This document shows, piece after piece, positions 44,426 through 56,920 of a stretch of 64,000 bases of DNA. The notes under the pieces were generated by a model. That model did not search any database, was not told where the DNA came from, and saw only the letters and a list, made by a program, of their open reading frames with translations. A program made the translations under genes and the position numbers. Location: the NCBI GenBank assembly GCA_022578605.1, contig MU394068.1, positions 62,001 through 126,000 of the forward strand. The letters run 5' to 3'. Each line of letters opens with the position of its first letter. The stretch's first letter is position 1. The DNA comes from Camillea tinctor (Eukaryota; Ascomycota; Sordariomycetes; Xylariales; Xylariaceae).

Positions 44426-47400
44426 TCAAAACGTAGGCGCAACCCTCTCCTCTTCCACCAAGCCCCTCAGCTTAAACGTGCGCAGCGAGTTCGTGCTCTG
44501 CGCCGACGAGTGTCCCCTCGCGCGGCCCCTGCCCCCAATGCTCGACGTGCTCCTCATGCGCACGAGACCAGGTCCGCCGCCCATCGCCGACGACGGGTTC
44601 GGGCTGGCCATCGGCTGCGACGAGTTATGTATGGTGCGGCGCCGCGTGTTGAGCTGGCCCATCATGGAGCTCAGGGCTGACTGCGCCGTGGCCGGCTGGT
44701 GGTGATTGCCGTGGAGGGTATGCATGGGCGGCGTGGGCGGCGCGCCGATCACGGGGTAGTACGAGGGGAAGGAGGTGGGCTGCTGCATGGGAGGCGAGCG
44801 CGTGGTCGAGTTGGAGCGGCTGGTGAGGGAGCCCTGGCGGGAGCGCGAGCGCGTCGTCCGCGCTTGCTGCAGCTTGCTCAGGAGCATCTCGGCGGAGGTG
44901 GGCATGGGGCGTGTGGGCGAGCGGCTGGATCCCCGGCTCGAGGGGGGCGTTGGCATGTCGGGGCCGCCTTTGCCGGCGTTGAGGTCTGCGGCGTTGTCGG
45001 CGTGCATGGGCGGGAACCCGAGCTGTGCCATGCCTTGTTGTAAGTCTGCGAGGCTCATACCGGGTGGCATCTTGCTGAGCCGGCGGATTGCCTTGTTGTT
45101 CTTTTCTAGGAAGGTGGTCATGGCCTTCAGTGCGCCGGCGTTCTCGCGGGTTGCGACGGCACTGGCATCTCCTGCGCTCCGACCGCGACCTTGATGCACT
45201 GCGTTGAGCGTCTGTGGTGGTGAAGGGGGTCGTTGGATTGCTGGCTGCGCCGAACCTATGCTCGCATGCACTTGTGACATGACCCCGTCGAAATCAATGT
45301 TTTGGTTCGGATTCGCTCGGGACATATAGTAGGAAGACTGCGCTGCGTTGAGGACATTGGTCTCTGCCTTGTGAGCTAAGACGAAAAGACTGCCATCTCG
45401 GACACAACGCCGTACAAGCGCCCAACGGGTTCTGGCAGGATTGCGTTCAAGTTCAGGGCGGTAGACAGAGCATTGAGCTAGCTGAGCGTAAAAGACACCG
45501 AGGCGACGACCCATACGCTCTAGGACTTGGAGAAGGAAAGTTGACAGAGCACTAAGCCGAGTGGCTTCAAAGTCAGGATCTTGCATGCTGTCCGGGGAGC
45601 CGTAGGTCGTGGCAATGCTGTCGAACGCATCCATGCCGTTGCAAGCCTCTTGTCGGAGATCTTCAAGAAGTTCGATGTCGAGCGCCACACTCTTTGACGC
45701 ATAGTCAAAGACACCACGCTCTTGGAACCGCAGGGCACTTCCAGCATCGCATACAAACTGGCCTACAAGAGCAACTTCCTTGGTACATGATATAGCATCA
45801 GAACTTGTCTTGGCTCGGGCGACAGCGCCGAGGATATCTGGCAGCTGGGTGTGAGCTCCCGGTCCACTAGCATTGGCAAGGCAGAAGGAAAGCTTGAGAA
45901 CGAGTTCCTGAAGCTTGGGACCGAAAAGGGCAGCAAAGCCTCCCTGTAGAAGACGGCTTTGGTATCCGTAGAATGTCCGGACTGCAATGATATTGGGCAG
46001 GCTCTCGCGCAGCCAGATATTGTTGCTGCCAGCTGGATCATAGGAGGAGCTTGTCTCTTTTGAGGCTCCCATGATCTCGTACATCTCGAACTGATGAGCA
46101 ACTAGAGTCTCAACAGTAGTGCGCAGGTAAGCGGCCCAGAGGTCATACAACGACGATATCTCGTCGTCAGAGCCTTGATAGTCGGGCTTAGGGGTTAGAT
46201 GTCCAACAAAATACTTCGTTAGCAGACTTGATACCTCAGGATTGTTAGTGTGCGCCAAGTTGTCAAACGACTTGGTGCAGTCGACACCAGCATTTGACTT
46301 GATGATCAGAGTCCCACCGGGGTGCATGGGACAAAAGTCAGTTACGTCGTAAACACTGCCATGGACACCAATCCACATCCTCGAATCAGGTCTGTGACCA
46401 GTGTGTAAAGCAAGCTGAGACAAGGGAATGGTCGGCAGGTTGCAGGGAAGGGGCTTGGGCGTCATGAAGACGTCCAGCATAAAGCGACGCTCCGCAAAGG
46501 CCTTACTGACAATCATGTCAACATTCTCCATAGTCGCGGTGCAGTGTGTGTAAACCGCCTTCCTGATGCCCTTCATTACAGAGTCAAAAACGGAAACCGA
46601 TCCGCAAACATAAAGGTAACCGCCTAGACCGCCCTGCTTCTTTGACATGACTAGCTCGGAGATAGTTGAGCCCTGCTCCAGAATAAGAGTATCGATATAT
46701 CGAGGAGGAGTAGGTTTCTCAACGAGGTCATGAAGGTAGGGATCATACGCGAGACCCCGGGAGTCTCTAGAGAACGCTACGTGAACTTCCATGAAGTTGG
46801 CATTAACGTACTCCCGTAGCTCGTCCTCGAAGCAGAACTTTTCACGGGACTGCACACCGAGGTATAGCAAGTTCTTGCCTCCCGACAAGCCACTCGTGGT
46901 AAGGCGGGATTGCCAAAAGCTTCGGAAGGGGGCAATGCCACTGCCGCCAGCGAAGAAGGCACAGGGTGCCATCGAGTCAATGGGTAGCTGGAAGGCTGCT
47001 GGTCGCGAAACACCAACGAGAACCTCATCGTCCCAACAGACCTCCTCACACGAAGGCGGAGGATTGAGGAAGCCACTAGACACGCCGGTACGAGATATGT
47101 CCTCTCCCTTAGAAAATGTAGAGCATAGCTTGTATTCGGCACGCGAAACTGCCAAGTCAACGGTATTGGGTAACAGCTCGTCGGTGTAGCTAGCGATGGA
47201 ATATGTGCGAGGCACTTCCAGGGGGATGAGATCAGCCAACCAAGAAACGTTGGCTAGATCGAACGCCTTGTCCCAAATATGGGCCGGGGTATCTACCAAA
47301 GCATCTTGTAGTAGATCTCCGAGCGAACCTCGCACTGGCCATTCGTCTGTAGCCAGGACTTGAAGGACTGTGTTTGATGAGGCGTGGAGGAGGCCATGGA

Positions 47401-49728
47401 TCTTCAGAGCGAGCTCCTTGGTTATCGGTGCTAGGTGTCCGCGGCGGAGAATGTCGATTACTGTCAATTTCCGTGGAGCCGCTCTGCGTACAGATGCAAG
47501 GTGGAGTTCGAAACGAGACCAAGTTCCGCTGACCTCAACGCTGTCTTCCAGGCGTTCCTCCAAGCCAAGCGCAGCAGCGACCTTAGCACATTCTTCCCAG
47601 CTGTTCAGGGGCATTACGGCGAGTCGGTCGCCAGGCATGAACGTGATACCCGTATCTTGGATGTCTAATGTGACCAGGGAAATAGATCGGGAGGGATCAG
47701 AGTCCACGAATGATCGATTCAGAACTCGCGTGACATATCGACACTCTTCGAAAGTACCGCGCATCTGATGTGGCTCGACAGATAAAGCACCACCTATAAA
47801 AGTCAGTAAGTCTGTTTCCTCGGTCATCGTGTAATGTAGTATTTGACTTACGATAGGGTTCGAGACGTTCTTTCATAGCCTCTGAGAACTGCTTATGCGT
47901 CTCTTCCCAGGGGCGCATGGCATCTCCGGCACCAGATGCACCATTGGTTTCTGTGCGTCCCGTCTTGGCGGCTACTTCTAGGATGCCGAAGACTTTGTAT
48001 CTGTGCACGCCCATGAAACCTCGTTCACCCGTATAAGCCTCGACGATGCCGTCTAGGACGCCCATGAGACGAGGGTCTCCAGATTGCTCGACAAATTCGG
48101 GGATGCGGTAATGATACTCGATAGCTGCGATGAATGCTCGAAGATTTGAGGGAAGCCAAGCCCTCAGGTGTACACCCTCGGCACCGAGAAATGAGGTATA
48201 CCTATTAATTAATTAGCTGAAAGTTCTAAGATTTCATTCGAACTTCGGACCAAACTAGGGGATGCTTGGTGTCTTACTTTTTGCGTCCTAGGAATGCGTC
48301 CATTACCAGGTAAGGGGGAAACTGTAGACCAGAAGATGCCGGACAACGTTTCGAAAGGGGCGCAGAGAACTTCGCCCACCGCACCCATTGCTGGACTGGA
48401 ACGTAATTCTCTCCAGAATTTGGATTTGGCGAGATAGAGTGGAAAGCGTTGGGCATGCGTTCGAGGATTTCCTTAAGTCGAATCATCTCTCGGAGAAGTC
48501 CCTCTACGTTTCTGTTCATCACATGTTCCTGGCATGCAGCAATTGCATCCGGGCCGTGTTGAAATGAGGCTACAAAAGGGTTAAAATGCGATTGTGAAAT
48601 GTGACTTGGGTTGAGGATTTATTTACCAGATGTATCTGCAACGCCTTTGAGAAATGTCACCTCTGCTCTCTCACCAAACATAGGCCATCGAAGTTCGATG
48701 TTGTCGAAGCGAGCAATGTAAGGAAACGTCGATGTCACATCCTTGATCTTTAGGTTGTATGATGACTGGTCGACGAACGTAAGATGGGGGAGCGCCCGCC
48801 CCATACGGCGTGAGATCTGGAAATATGGGAGAGCAATGCTGCGTGGGATACCCACGAGTTCTTCACCTAAATCATCGCCCATAGGGCAGTTCAGCTTTAG
48901 CTTTTGTGCGCGGCTGGCTGTGACACCATCGTTGCCGTCGTATTTGTGCTCAAACCGGTAGATGGAACACAACAGACCCAAGACCACCAGGGCTGCCCAC
49001 AAGGCTTGGTCGGGGATAATATCTTCGGTGCCTTCGATAATGGGCAGAGCAGCAACGGACTCGCGAACACGTCCCCGGGCAACACATCCGGGCATTCGTT
49101 CAGCGAGATCGGACCATATGCGGCCTGGAGAGCGTGCCAGAGCACCCACAGCTTCGTCGTAATCAGGGGGGCAGAATCCGTGTTCTGTGCTGAGATATCC
49201 ATCGCGCCAACCAGTTTGGGGGCCAATTTCCTCCGCCCTTAACATGACTTGCCTCGCAGGTGCTCCTAGTGCAACAGCCAACAGGTCTTGTTCATTAATA
49301 TTAAATGAGTCTATTTCAGCCTGATTCTTTGCCGCGTCGATTTCCTTTACAGAGGGGATATTGGAGTATAGAAGTTGGTTGATAGACTTCCGCTCTCTGT
49401 TTGGATGTTTTGTTAGTTATACTTTGTGCGAAACCCCCTATTGCTAGCAGCACGTAACCTACCTCGTGCGAAGCCATTCATCGACATCAACACCTCGAGG
49501 GATCTGTCTTTGTTAGTCTATTTTGCACATCTCATAGGGTTTTCTTATTCTTATTCTTCTCGAACATACATCAAATGCGGCATGGATATCACCAGGCTGG
49601 CAGAAGCCGGAAAAGGAGCAGCCACGAGGTCCCATGCGGCTATTGCTTCTTTTCGACGAGGCCGCGCCAGCTGGGCATATTCCTCTCCCTCCAACGGAAC
49701 CTGAGACGGGACAAGATCGTTCAGACAT
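44426..49728 (-). CDS. IDO-like haem domain / CPR-like FAD-NADPH reductase / cytochrome b5 fusion, 1659 aa
   Basis: Exons 49728-49570, 49503-49463, 49396-48627, 48569-48278, 48201-47852 and 47793-44426 join in phase. Residues about 110-537 resemble indoleamine 2,3-dioxygenase: GPQTGWRDG, LKEILERMPNAFHSI, an Arg387 where IDO1 has its substrate Arg, SSGLQFPPYLVMDAFLG, LRAWLPSNLRAFIAAIE, and GVHRYKV with predicted proximal haem ligand His487. Residues about 548-956 form a ferredoxin-NADP-reductase-type module of the P450-reductase class: PRTYSIAS (FAD), GVSSGFL, GGSGIAPF and YVCGS; no FMN flavodoxin domain is present. Residues about 1000-1070 are cytochrome b5, with MHPGG and a second ligand in LAHTNN. 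From about 1076 a helical region of unknown type is followed by a Ser/Arg/Pro-rich tail. Known IDOs need reduction by b5 or P450 reductase, so the fusion looks self-sufficient. Substrate unknown. Some IDO active-site phenylalanines appear replaced. Confidence 0.85.
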
Positions 49729-52700
49729 GGTTTCTTTTCTTTCTTTCTTTCTTTTTCCGAGTGTGAATAGTTTGCAGGAACGACTGAAGATGATAACCGC
49801 TGGGGCTAGAATTAAAGACTACGAGGCCACCAGGGCAGAGAGTAAAATCACCGCCAGGGTAAGATGAAAAAGAATTTGGGCGTATTATCTCCCACCAAAG
49901 AGCGCAAAGTGAAGCAAAAGATTTGGCGACTCAAAAGTCATGGGAAGCAAGAATCTAGAACTACAACCCGGCGGGCAGACGGGATAAATGGTGAACAGCC
50001 ATAGTGGAGCTCGCCGGCGGCAAGAGGTCGAAGCTCATCTTGGCCCTTGGGAGCTGAAGCCCCATGGACCGCAAAATATTTTTCCTTTACCCACCTACCG
50101 CGTGGACATATCCTCGACAGAGTTACAGTTATTTTGATAAAGCACCGGTGCCCTGTGGTTGGGATGAGGACGGTCGAGAAGCCAATAGGGAGCGCCGCCA
50201 CCAGGATCCAATAATAAGCAAAACATGCCAAGATCATGTCCATCTAGTGTCAAAAAAGAAAGAAAATTCCTGGGCAGGGCGATGAGGTTCTGCCAAGCAA
50301 AGTCACCTCAACACTGTAAGTTCTAGGGCTTGTCTAGTTCTCCCCCCCTGAGATGATAATCATATCGAGAATCAAGTCCGAGCCTTGTGCGCTTCATCGA
50401 CATATAGCCTTCCAAGAACCAGGAAATCAAGGCTTGGTATAATATTTTGGATATGTGCTTTATGAGTCTTGACCAGCAATGCATCGTGGATCTCGGCACG
50501 CCCAGTAGGGGGGGATGGATATCTACCTAACATAATAACTGGAGCCGAAGAAGGGATCGCCCCTTAAGATCTACTAAACTACCTAAGATCTTGTATTAGT
50601 GGGAATATAGTATACATATGTTGTGTACTCATATACATACGTACATACTTATATCGAAATTGACCAATAATATGTATGTGTACGAAGATTGGGGCCAAAA
50701 GTCTGCACCCACTGCTACTTTAGCCACAGTGTGGAAAATTAAGCCACGACTACGGAGATTTTTACTAGAATTTACTGCAGCTGTTTTACAGCTGTACCTA
50801 GCTGCAAGTTACAGCTTACTATAAATTTTAATGCTTATAGTTAATAATAATTACTATTAATAAGACTTTTTAATAAATAATTATAAATACTATAGTACTA
50901 TTTACAGTAGCTTTATTTTAGCTACTTTTAGCAGCTGACATACAGCTGGCAAACAGCTGCAGTAGATCTTTGTTAGCTGGCAAAGACTTCTAGTAGAAAT
51001 CTCCGTAGTCGTGGCTTAATTTTCCACACTGTGGCTAAAGTAGCAGTGGGTGCAGACTTTTGGCCCCAATCTTCGTATAGTAGGATGTTTAATGTATTGG
51101 ATAGTGAGCCTTGGGATGACTTGATTAGGTACATATTTCAGGAGGTGGATATTGTTTCAATACTTTCCCCCAAAAAGTGAAGATTCATGTTTCAGCGGCA
51201 ATTAAAAAGTAAAAAATATTTTTATTCGTTTTTTTTTTTCCTTTTTCCTGTCTGGCTTGGGATTGGAAGAAGGAATTCGGTGAGGTAATATTAATAATTT
51301 GACATGGTGATGAAAAATGGTGAGGTAGGTTCAATGTTAGGTGCTAAAGTTAGGTAGGTAGGTAAGTAGCAAGGAGGCAGAGACGCGTGTACAGAGTCCG
51401 AGTTCAGCGGAGTTGAGGCTCTAGTCCTTTCGGCATCTAGCCCAGAGAGGCTTAGACTCACGTGGATCCAGGGTATCACAGCATCCCCAGAGGCGCTAAA
51501 ACCATCAATTGCCGGGGTACGAGACAATCGCTAACTTCACATGTTCAGGTTACCTGTTTGCACCATCAATTAGGCGGGTTTGTTGTCCTTGTTAGGTACC
51601 TCAGCGCCGCCCGCCAAGAGGTAAATATTTAACTGTCTAGCCCCCAAGCAAGGACGAGCTTTCAGGAGTCAATCACTTTCTTTTTTCTTCCCTCCGTGTT
51701 TTCCCACTTCCCGAAAGCTTTTGTCGCCCACATCGTTAAGTATAACATGAAGAGCCCAGCTTTCCCTCCCCTATCCAACCAACCATGCCGCGCATCACGC
51801 ATCTTATCTGTTTCTCATGCTGTTTCTGCGCCAAATCGAGATTCGAAAGTCGCAGTTGATTTTCTTATTTTCTTCCAGAAAATACCTGATCTGTCTCGTT
51901 CGTTGCTCATCACTTATGCTGCTAATTCCCGGATCTGCACGATCATTGTCAATCTAGAAAATCAGTTTTTAAAAAGGGGGGAGAGTGGGAGAGGAAGATG
52001 GATTGGTTCCCCATATTTGACATACGCGGCTAACATAGGTTAAACCTACCAGCCCAGGTAAACCCCAAGCAACATTATACCAACCTAAGCACTTACAAGG
52101 CGAATAAGGTAGTATTTGCCAATGCCCAGCTAACGACTACATACGTACTGCACAGCATAACCTGAGGTCAATATATTAAATGAGGTCCATGTTACAGGTA
52201 ACCAAAAAGAAAAGCAGGTAATTCACACAAGAAAAAGAAAATATCACACCATCAGTTAGGCAAATAGGGAATCCTACGAGACAAAATAACGCATTTTTAT
52301 GTTTCACTCTACATGTCATCATGTGCCTCCTTGTTGATACCATAGATCTGGGTTCTCCGCGGTCGAGATCAGAGTTTTGACATTTTTCTCCTTTTTTTTT
52401 TCTGGGGGTGGCATCTATATGTTATGCAGATGTCTGTATATGGAACCTTGTTTTTCCATTAACCTACCTAGTCCGCCTACCTACACCAGTTAGAATAATT
52501 TGGGAACCGAGCGGAGGAGAGCGGGAGGTAGGGGGTCGCGCCAGAAACATACCTACCTTCACTAGGTACAGCGTACACTAGGTAGTTGAACGTCCTTCCA
52601 TATTCTAGAGGCGGGTACTGACGCAGATCATCCCATTTCGAAACATCCTTCTTACAGAGCTTTCTAAATTTGGCCGGGTATCAGATCCCGCCAGCCAGGC

Positions 52701-54593
52701 GGCACTGGTCCCGACAAAAGATGCTATTCTGTGGACTTTTGGCAGATCATACACGTAGTGGCTAATGGCAATATAGTGTAGCGTAGAATTGGGTTTTGTT
52801 ATTTCCGGTAATCATCCCCGACGGTATAGGAGTATGGAGTAGGTAATAGGAATTGGCAACGCAGGTAGGTATGCTGGTAGGGGGTTTGAGAGTATTGGAA
52901 AGGTTACCCGCGGAGGGTCATACGATAGACTGGTCATCTCACAGACAGACAGATGCAGTTCATTAAGTATAAGTCTGGTGATACATCAGGTTTATCATGC
53001 ATATGTTGTCACTATAGTCAATGACTAGTTGTTCCCTCTATATCTTGTATAGGTATGTGGCTATGTCGTGAACCTCCTCAGTTTGATCAACCTGTGATAC
53101 CGCGACATTCTCCGAGCCAAGCCCTCCGATCATGAGGTTCATTGGCTGTCGTGAAAAATATCGCACTTCTAGTTTTATGGAGTGTTCAAACTATATTACA
53201 AATGACTGTCCCATGCTCTATCTTCACGCCATCTAGCAAACACTATGTCTATAGCAACTTTATGCCTTCTGATTCTTTTATATAAAATATCGTTTAGAGT
53301 TCTGGTTGTTATGTGTAACAAGATATCAGCACTTACAAAACTCTCTAAAGGTTGGCGAGAATGGCAGATCAAGCCGTCCAGGGCTTCCCCAGTAGGATAA
53401 GGAGTCATTGAGAATGTAAACAATGTGATTTGCTGAGGAGTCGTAGTTCCATTTCCCCGAAGGACTAGAAAGTTACGTTATTACCCATGATTGCGCTTAA
53501 CAGGTTTGAGAGTAGACTAAGAAGATATTAAACCGGAACTTATTATTGCACCTATATAACGTGTAGAAACCAGCGGCGAGTTAAATAGGGTAAGAAACCC
53601 ATCTATAAACCCAGGTTGTTTACTCAAGAGTATATCTTCGCTCCCAATTCTTGATTTCCTAGGTATTTGAACTAGACGGTAAAGGTGCAATAAACATATC
53701 TGCACGCGTCGAGATGGATATACTAACCCCGAACCAACAACACATGAATCGTTAGAAACTACCAGTCATCTAAATACAACTGGTGAGAATCTTGTTACAC
53801 AGAGGATGAGAAACTAAAGATGCAATACATACGTTATATATGATGTTAGGTACTTCACATCTTTCATATCTTCTAATAGCTTTGGTATACTCCACACGCG
53901 CGTTTATTGTAGCTGATTATTCAAAGAGTTTTATATTAAATCATAGGTTTCTATATATCGACTTAGATATCAATGTGACTAAACCGGTCGACATATAGAT
54001 GTAATCTAGTCTCGAACTAGTGAAATTATGAGATGCCGTGAACAGTTGTTCTTACTAACGTGCGTGCTCTGAGCTAGATGCCAACTCTCCCACAATAGCA
54101 AAACAAGATCTACACAATAGGTTCAACAGAAATGTTTCCACTTGGTAATTAGGAAACATCTAGTGAAGTGGCCTCTGTTCTGGTCGTTGCCGTCTCCTAA
54201 CCCGGGTAGATATGGTTAGTTTAATATATCTGGAGCCTCCCAGTCCCAAAGGCCGCGTAATCTAAATAACTTGACCCTGCTACCAAGCCGTACGTAGTGT
54301 TTATAGCAGGTCCCAGCGTAATTGCAAGCTGGACATGCTTTTTGTCAAAAGAAATTGTTGTTCGGGTAATATTCTGAATTGTGACTTTGAACATACCCAA
54401 GAGTTTACTTGTCAATGGGTTGGGATGTAAGGTGACTTTGTGTATGTATCAACCAATACCCTGGTACACATCCACTCGAGTGAATTAGGTCAAGGTAGAT
54501 TATGTATAATTGATGAAATTATTTGCTACCACCTATTATCTGTCCACGACATATATTGGTCTCTTTCTCCCTTCCCCTCTCCGAGACCGGGTA
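49729..54593. other. 4.9 kb gene-poor region with a TIR element
   Basis: No gene is supported. It starts with a TTTC-repeat leader next to the fusion gene and contains the 397-bp TIR element at 50681-51077. From about 52900 it is strongly AT-rich. TAGGTA and CCTACC words recur. The right end is the 3' flank of TRM61. Confidence 0.5.
50681..51077. mobile_element. MITE-like non-autonomous DNA transposon, 397 bp
   Basis: Terminal inverted repeats of about 90 bp (50681-50770 and 50988-51077) match with a single mismatch; the first 81 positions are identical. The ends read TACGAAGATTGGGGCC, so TA may be the target-site duplication, as in Tc1/mariner-type elements. The interior is AT-rich, has no open frame, and carries repeated CAGCTG/AGCTG words on both sides, which could be sub-terminal transposase-binding motifs. 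Near-perfect repeats indicate recent insertion or selection. No transposase gene is in the window. Confidence 0.85.
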
Positions 54594-56144
54594 TCATATG
54601 TTCTTCTGGTCGCTATCATGGTTGCCGTCAGCCTTGTTACCGCCCGGACCCTTCTTCCGCTTCTTGCCTTCGAGCATTTCCCGTTTCTCCTGTTTCCGCG
54701 CCTCCTTGTTTAAACTACCGATAACCTTACTTTCCTTGCCGCAGGGCCACGTTTCATACGCTGCCGCTTCCTGTTCCTCTGACCACTCCTGCGGCAGAAT
54801 GGCAAAGACCAAGTAGGAGGTGTGGGTCTTGATCTCTGCTTCAGTTCGATGGATGAGCCTTCCCACCATCCAGGGCTTCGTGGAGGGTGTGTCTTCTAAT
54901 CCTTCTGCTTCCCTTACGCGAGAAGCATTGCCATTGACGAGGTCGCCTTCGTCCAGCATTTCTTCGTCCTCGTCCATGTTGGCATCTGTAGCTCCAGGTC
55001 GTCCCTTGTTGAATTCTTTGAACCGGCGTTCTACCTCTTTTAATCTTGCCACTGCTTCTTCGACATTTCCTGCAGATTGGTTTGCGCCGCGTTCCGTCGG
55101 CATGTTGTATCCGATCCTTTCACGCATGACGTTGATTCTTCGGTGTGCTACCTCTACCATTTCAATCTCCATCCACCCCAATCGGCGCATGGTATCGATG
55201 GTCTTGGTGACTTGTTCAATACAGGGTGAAAATGTACATATATACACGCTTCGATCGGATCGCAGGGGTGATTTCCACTCCGATTCTTCGCCATTTAATG
55301 GCTCCAACCCAGCGCTGGCAAGTTGCGACGGAGTTGGTCTTCGACGGGATAGATGCGGTAAAGCTCTCCACGGTGCCGGTAGGTCAAGGAAGACGCAATC
55401 AGCCTCAGGGCTCTCACCATCAACCAAGAACCCGTCGTTGTACACATCCCGGTGAGTGATCTGAACGAGTCCTTCGAGCAAGTGTGACTTGATTTCCTCC
55501 TGCATTTTCTTATAACGATCTTCGTTGAATTCGAAGCTCCAGACTTTCCCCTTCTTCTCTCCACCATTCGTAGGATAGCCATTGTAAACCGCCCTCGCCG
55601 AAGCATGGGTAAAGCTTCCGCTTCCAGCTCCGGCTTCTATTATGTGCATGCCCGGTCGAGCACGAATTCGGTGTAGGATATAACTGTAATCAGGGGTGTA
55701 GACAACTTGGGTTCGGTGTGGTAAACTGGTGGTCCATACTTCTGGCGTAGGTGGGAGGATATGTATAAAACCGCTCGCAGCAGTTTTCACGTCCTTGGTA
55801 GGACCTGCGCTGGACGCATCTTCACCGGTGCCGTCATCCGGGGTATCTTCTGCCGCAATATCTGCCGCAATAGCCTCGAGCTTCCGTTTCCTGCCTCTCG
55901 ACCCGGTGTCGACTATGGAAGCGCGAATCTGTGAGCCCCAGGGCTTGTTGATTAACGTCGAGTGGGGGAAGGAGCCAAATCGCGTGTTTATGACGGCACC
56001 CTCTGCGTATCCATTGACGGCACCTGTAGTGTCCTGGAGGTAGACGGGCTGGATGTTGTCGCGGGATAGGTGGACGATGGAGAGGGTATCGGGGGTGGTT
56101 AAAGAACCGGGGTCGAGGAATGGAGAGACTTTGTAAGTCTCCAT
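54594..56144 (-). CDS. TRM61: tRNA (adenine-58-N1)-methyltransferase catalytic subunit TRM61, 516 aa
   Basis: Single exon from ATG 56144. Domains in order: N-terminal beta domain (DTLSIVHLSRDNIQPVYL, YAEGAVINTRFGSFPHS), an acidic insertion, HILPPTPEVWTTSLPHRTQVVY leading into the Rossmann methyltransferase, SAM motif IIEAGAGSGSFTH (168-180), the acidic end of strand two at VWSFEFN, and catalytic-loop motif FLDLPAPW with Asp254. This is the Trm61/Gcd14 signature; with the non-catalytic Trm6 it makes m1A58 in tRNAs, notably initiator tRNA-Met, in the nucleus. It is longer than yeast Trm61 because of two charged insertions (about 85-120 and 375-420) and a Lys-rich tail (KKRKKGPGG) that could act as a nuclear signal. 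Divergent from the cysteinyl-tRNA synthetase with about 0.8 kb between the starts. Confidence 0.95.
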   Translation of the reverse strand: METYKVSPFLDPGSLTTPDTLSIVHLSRDNIQPVYLQDTTGAVNGYAEGAVINTRFGSFPHSTLINKPWGSQIRASIVDTGSRGRKRKLEAIAADIAAEDTPDDGTGEDASSAGPTKDVKTAASGFIHILPPTPEVWTTSLPHRTQVVYTPDYSYILHRIRARPGMHIIEAGAGSGSFTHASARAVYNGYPTNGGEKKGKVWSFEFNEDRYKKMQEEIKSHLLEGLVQITHRDVYNDGFLVDGESPEADCVFLDLPAPWRALPHLSRRRPTPSQLASAGLEPLNGEESEWKSPLRSDRSVYICTFSPCIEQVTKTIDTMRRLGWMEIEMVEVAHRRINVMRERIGYNMPTERGANQSAGNVEEAVARLKEVERRFKEFNKGRPGATDANMDEDEEMLDEGDLVNGNASRVREAEGLEDTPSTKPWMVGRLIHRTEAEIKTHTSYLVFAILPQEWSEEQEAAAYETWPCGKESKVIGSLNKEARKQEKREMLEGKKRKKGPGGNKADGNHDSDQKNI

Positions 56145-56920
56145 TTCCTTTTTTTTTTCCCTTTTCTCTCTTTTATTTATTTATTCAATTTTTTATTATA
56201 TGTTTTGCCCTTAAACAGCACAGGTTCGGCACGGTTTGGAAATTTGGAAATTCGATGGGTAATAATTTGTAGTATGTAAATGCCAAGGTTGAGTTTTGAG
56301 TGGACAAGGAACTTCCAATTGGAAAAATAATTTCAGGTGAGGCTGACAGAATGGGAAAATGCGCTAACTGAGGGGCTTTCTGTGGCGTATGTCGGATAGC
56401 GATAGTGATAAGAGTGGGCGGGGGATGGTGGGGTAGGTACCTAATAGGTTATGTATGTACACTCGTAAAGTATCCTACAATCTTGAAACTGCTATATCAA
56501 AACTGAATAAAGGGTGAAAAATGAAGGAAAAAATATTTATATATACTTTTAAAAGCTAAATAATATTTACATGTTTAAGTTCAGTTTTATTCCAATTATT
56601 GATATAATTGACGCTGTTAGAAAATAAAATGCTACATATGAGCAAGTATATATGAGCAAGTACTGCTAGGTAGGTACCAATTCGATTGTACCACTTCCAT
56701 TTATCCCCCAGCCAAATAAATATAGTGTCACTTGTCTCTCTTTTCCACTTCCAGGTCTGACTCAAAATATTCCAATACCCAACGCAGCCATCCCTTTTTT
56801 CGTTTTCCCTTCTCCCTCCTTTTTGTTTGTGACTGATACGTGTCACCTTCACCCTCACAATCTTTTTATACCTAGATACTTTCTCATTTCTCCTCCCCCC
56901 TCCTTTTCGTTCTGGTCTTG
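56145..56920. other. Shared promoter region of TRM61 and the cysteinyl-tRNA synthetase
   Basis: AT-rich spacer between two divergent translation-related genes. A CT-rich tract lies next to the synthetase start. No gene is seen. Confidence 0.5.

Noticed and set aside
51696..52043. 115-codon frame on the plus strand
   Set aside because: No ATG at the start, no domain, and it lies in AT-rich intergenic DNA.
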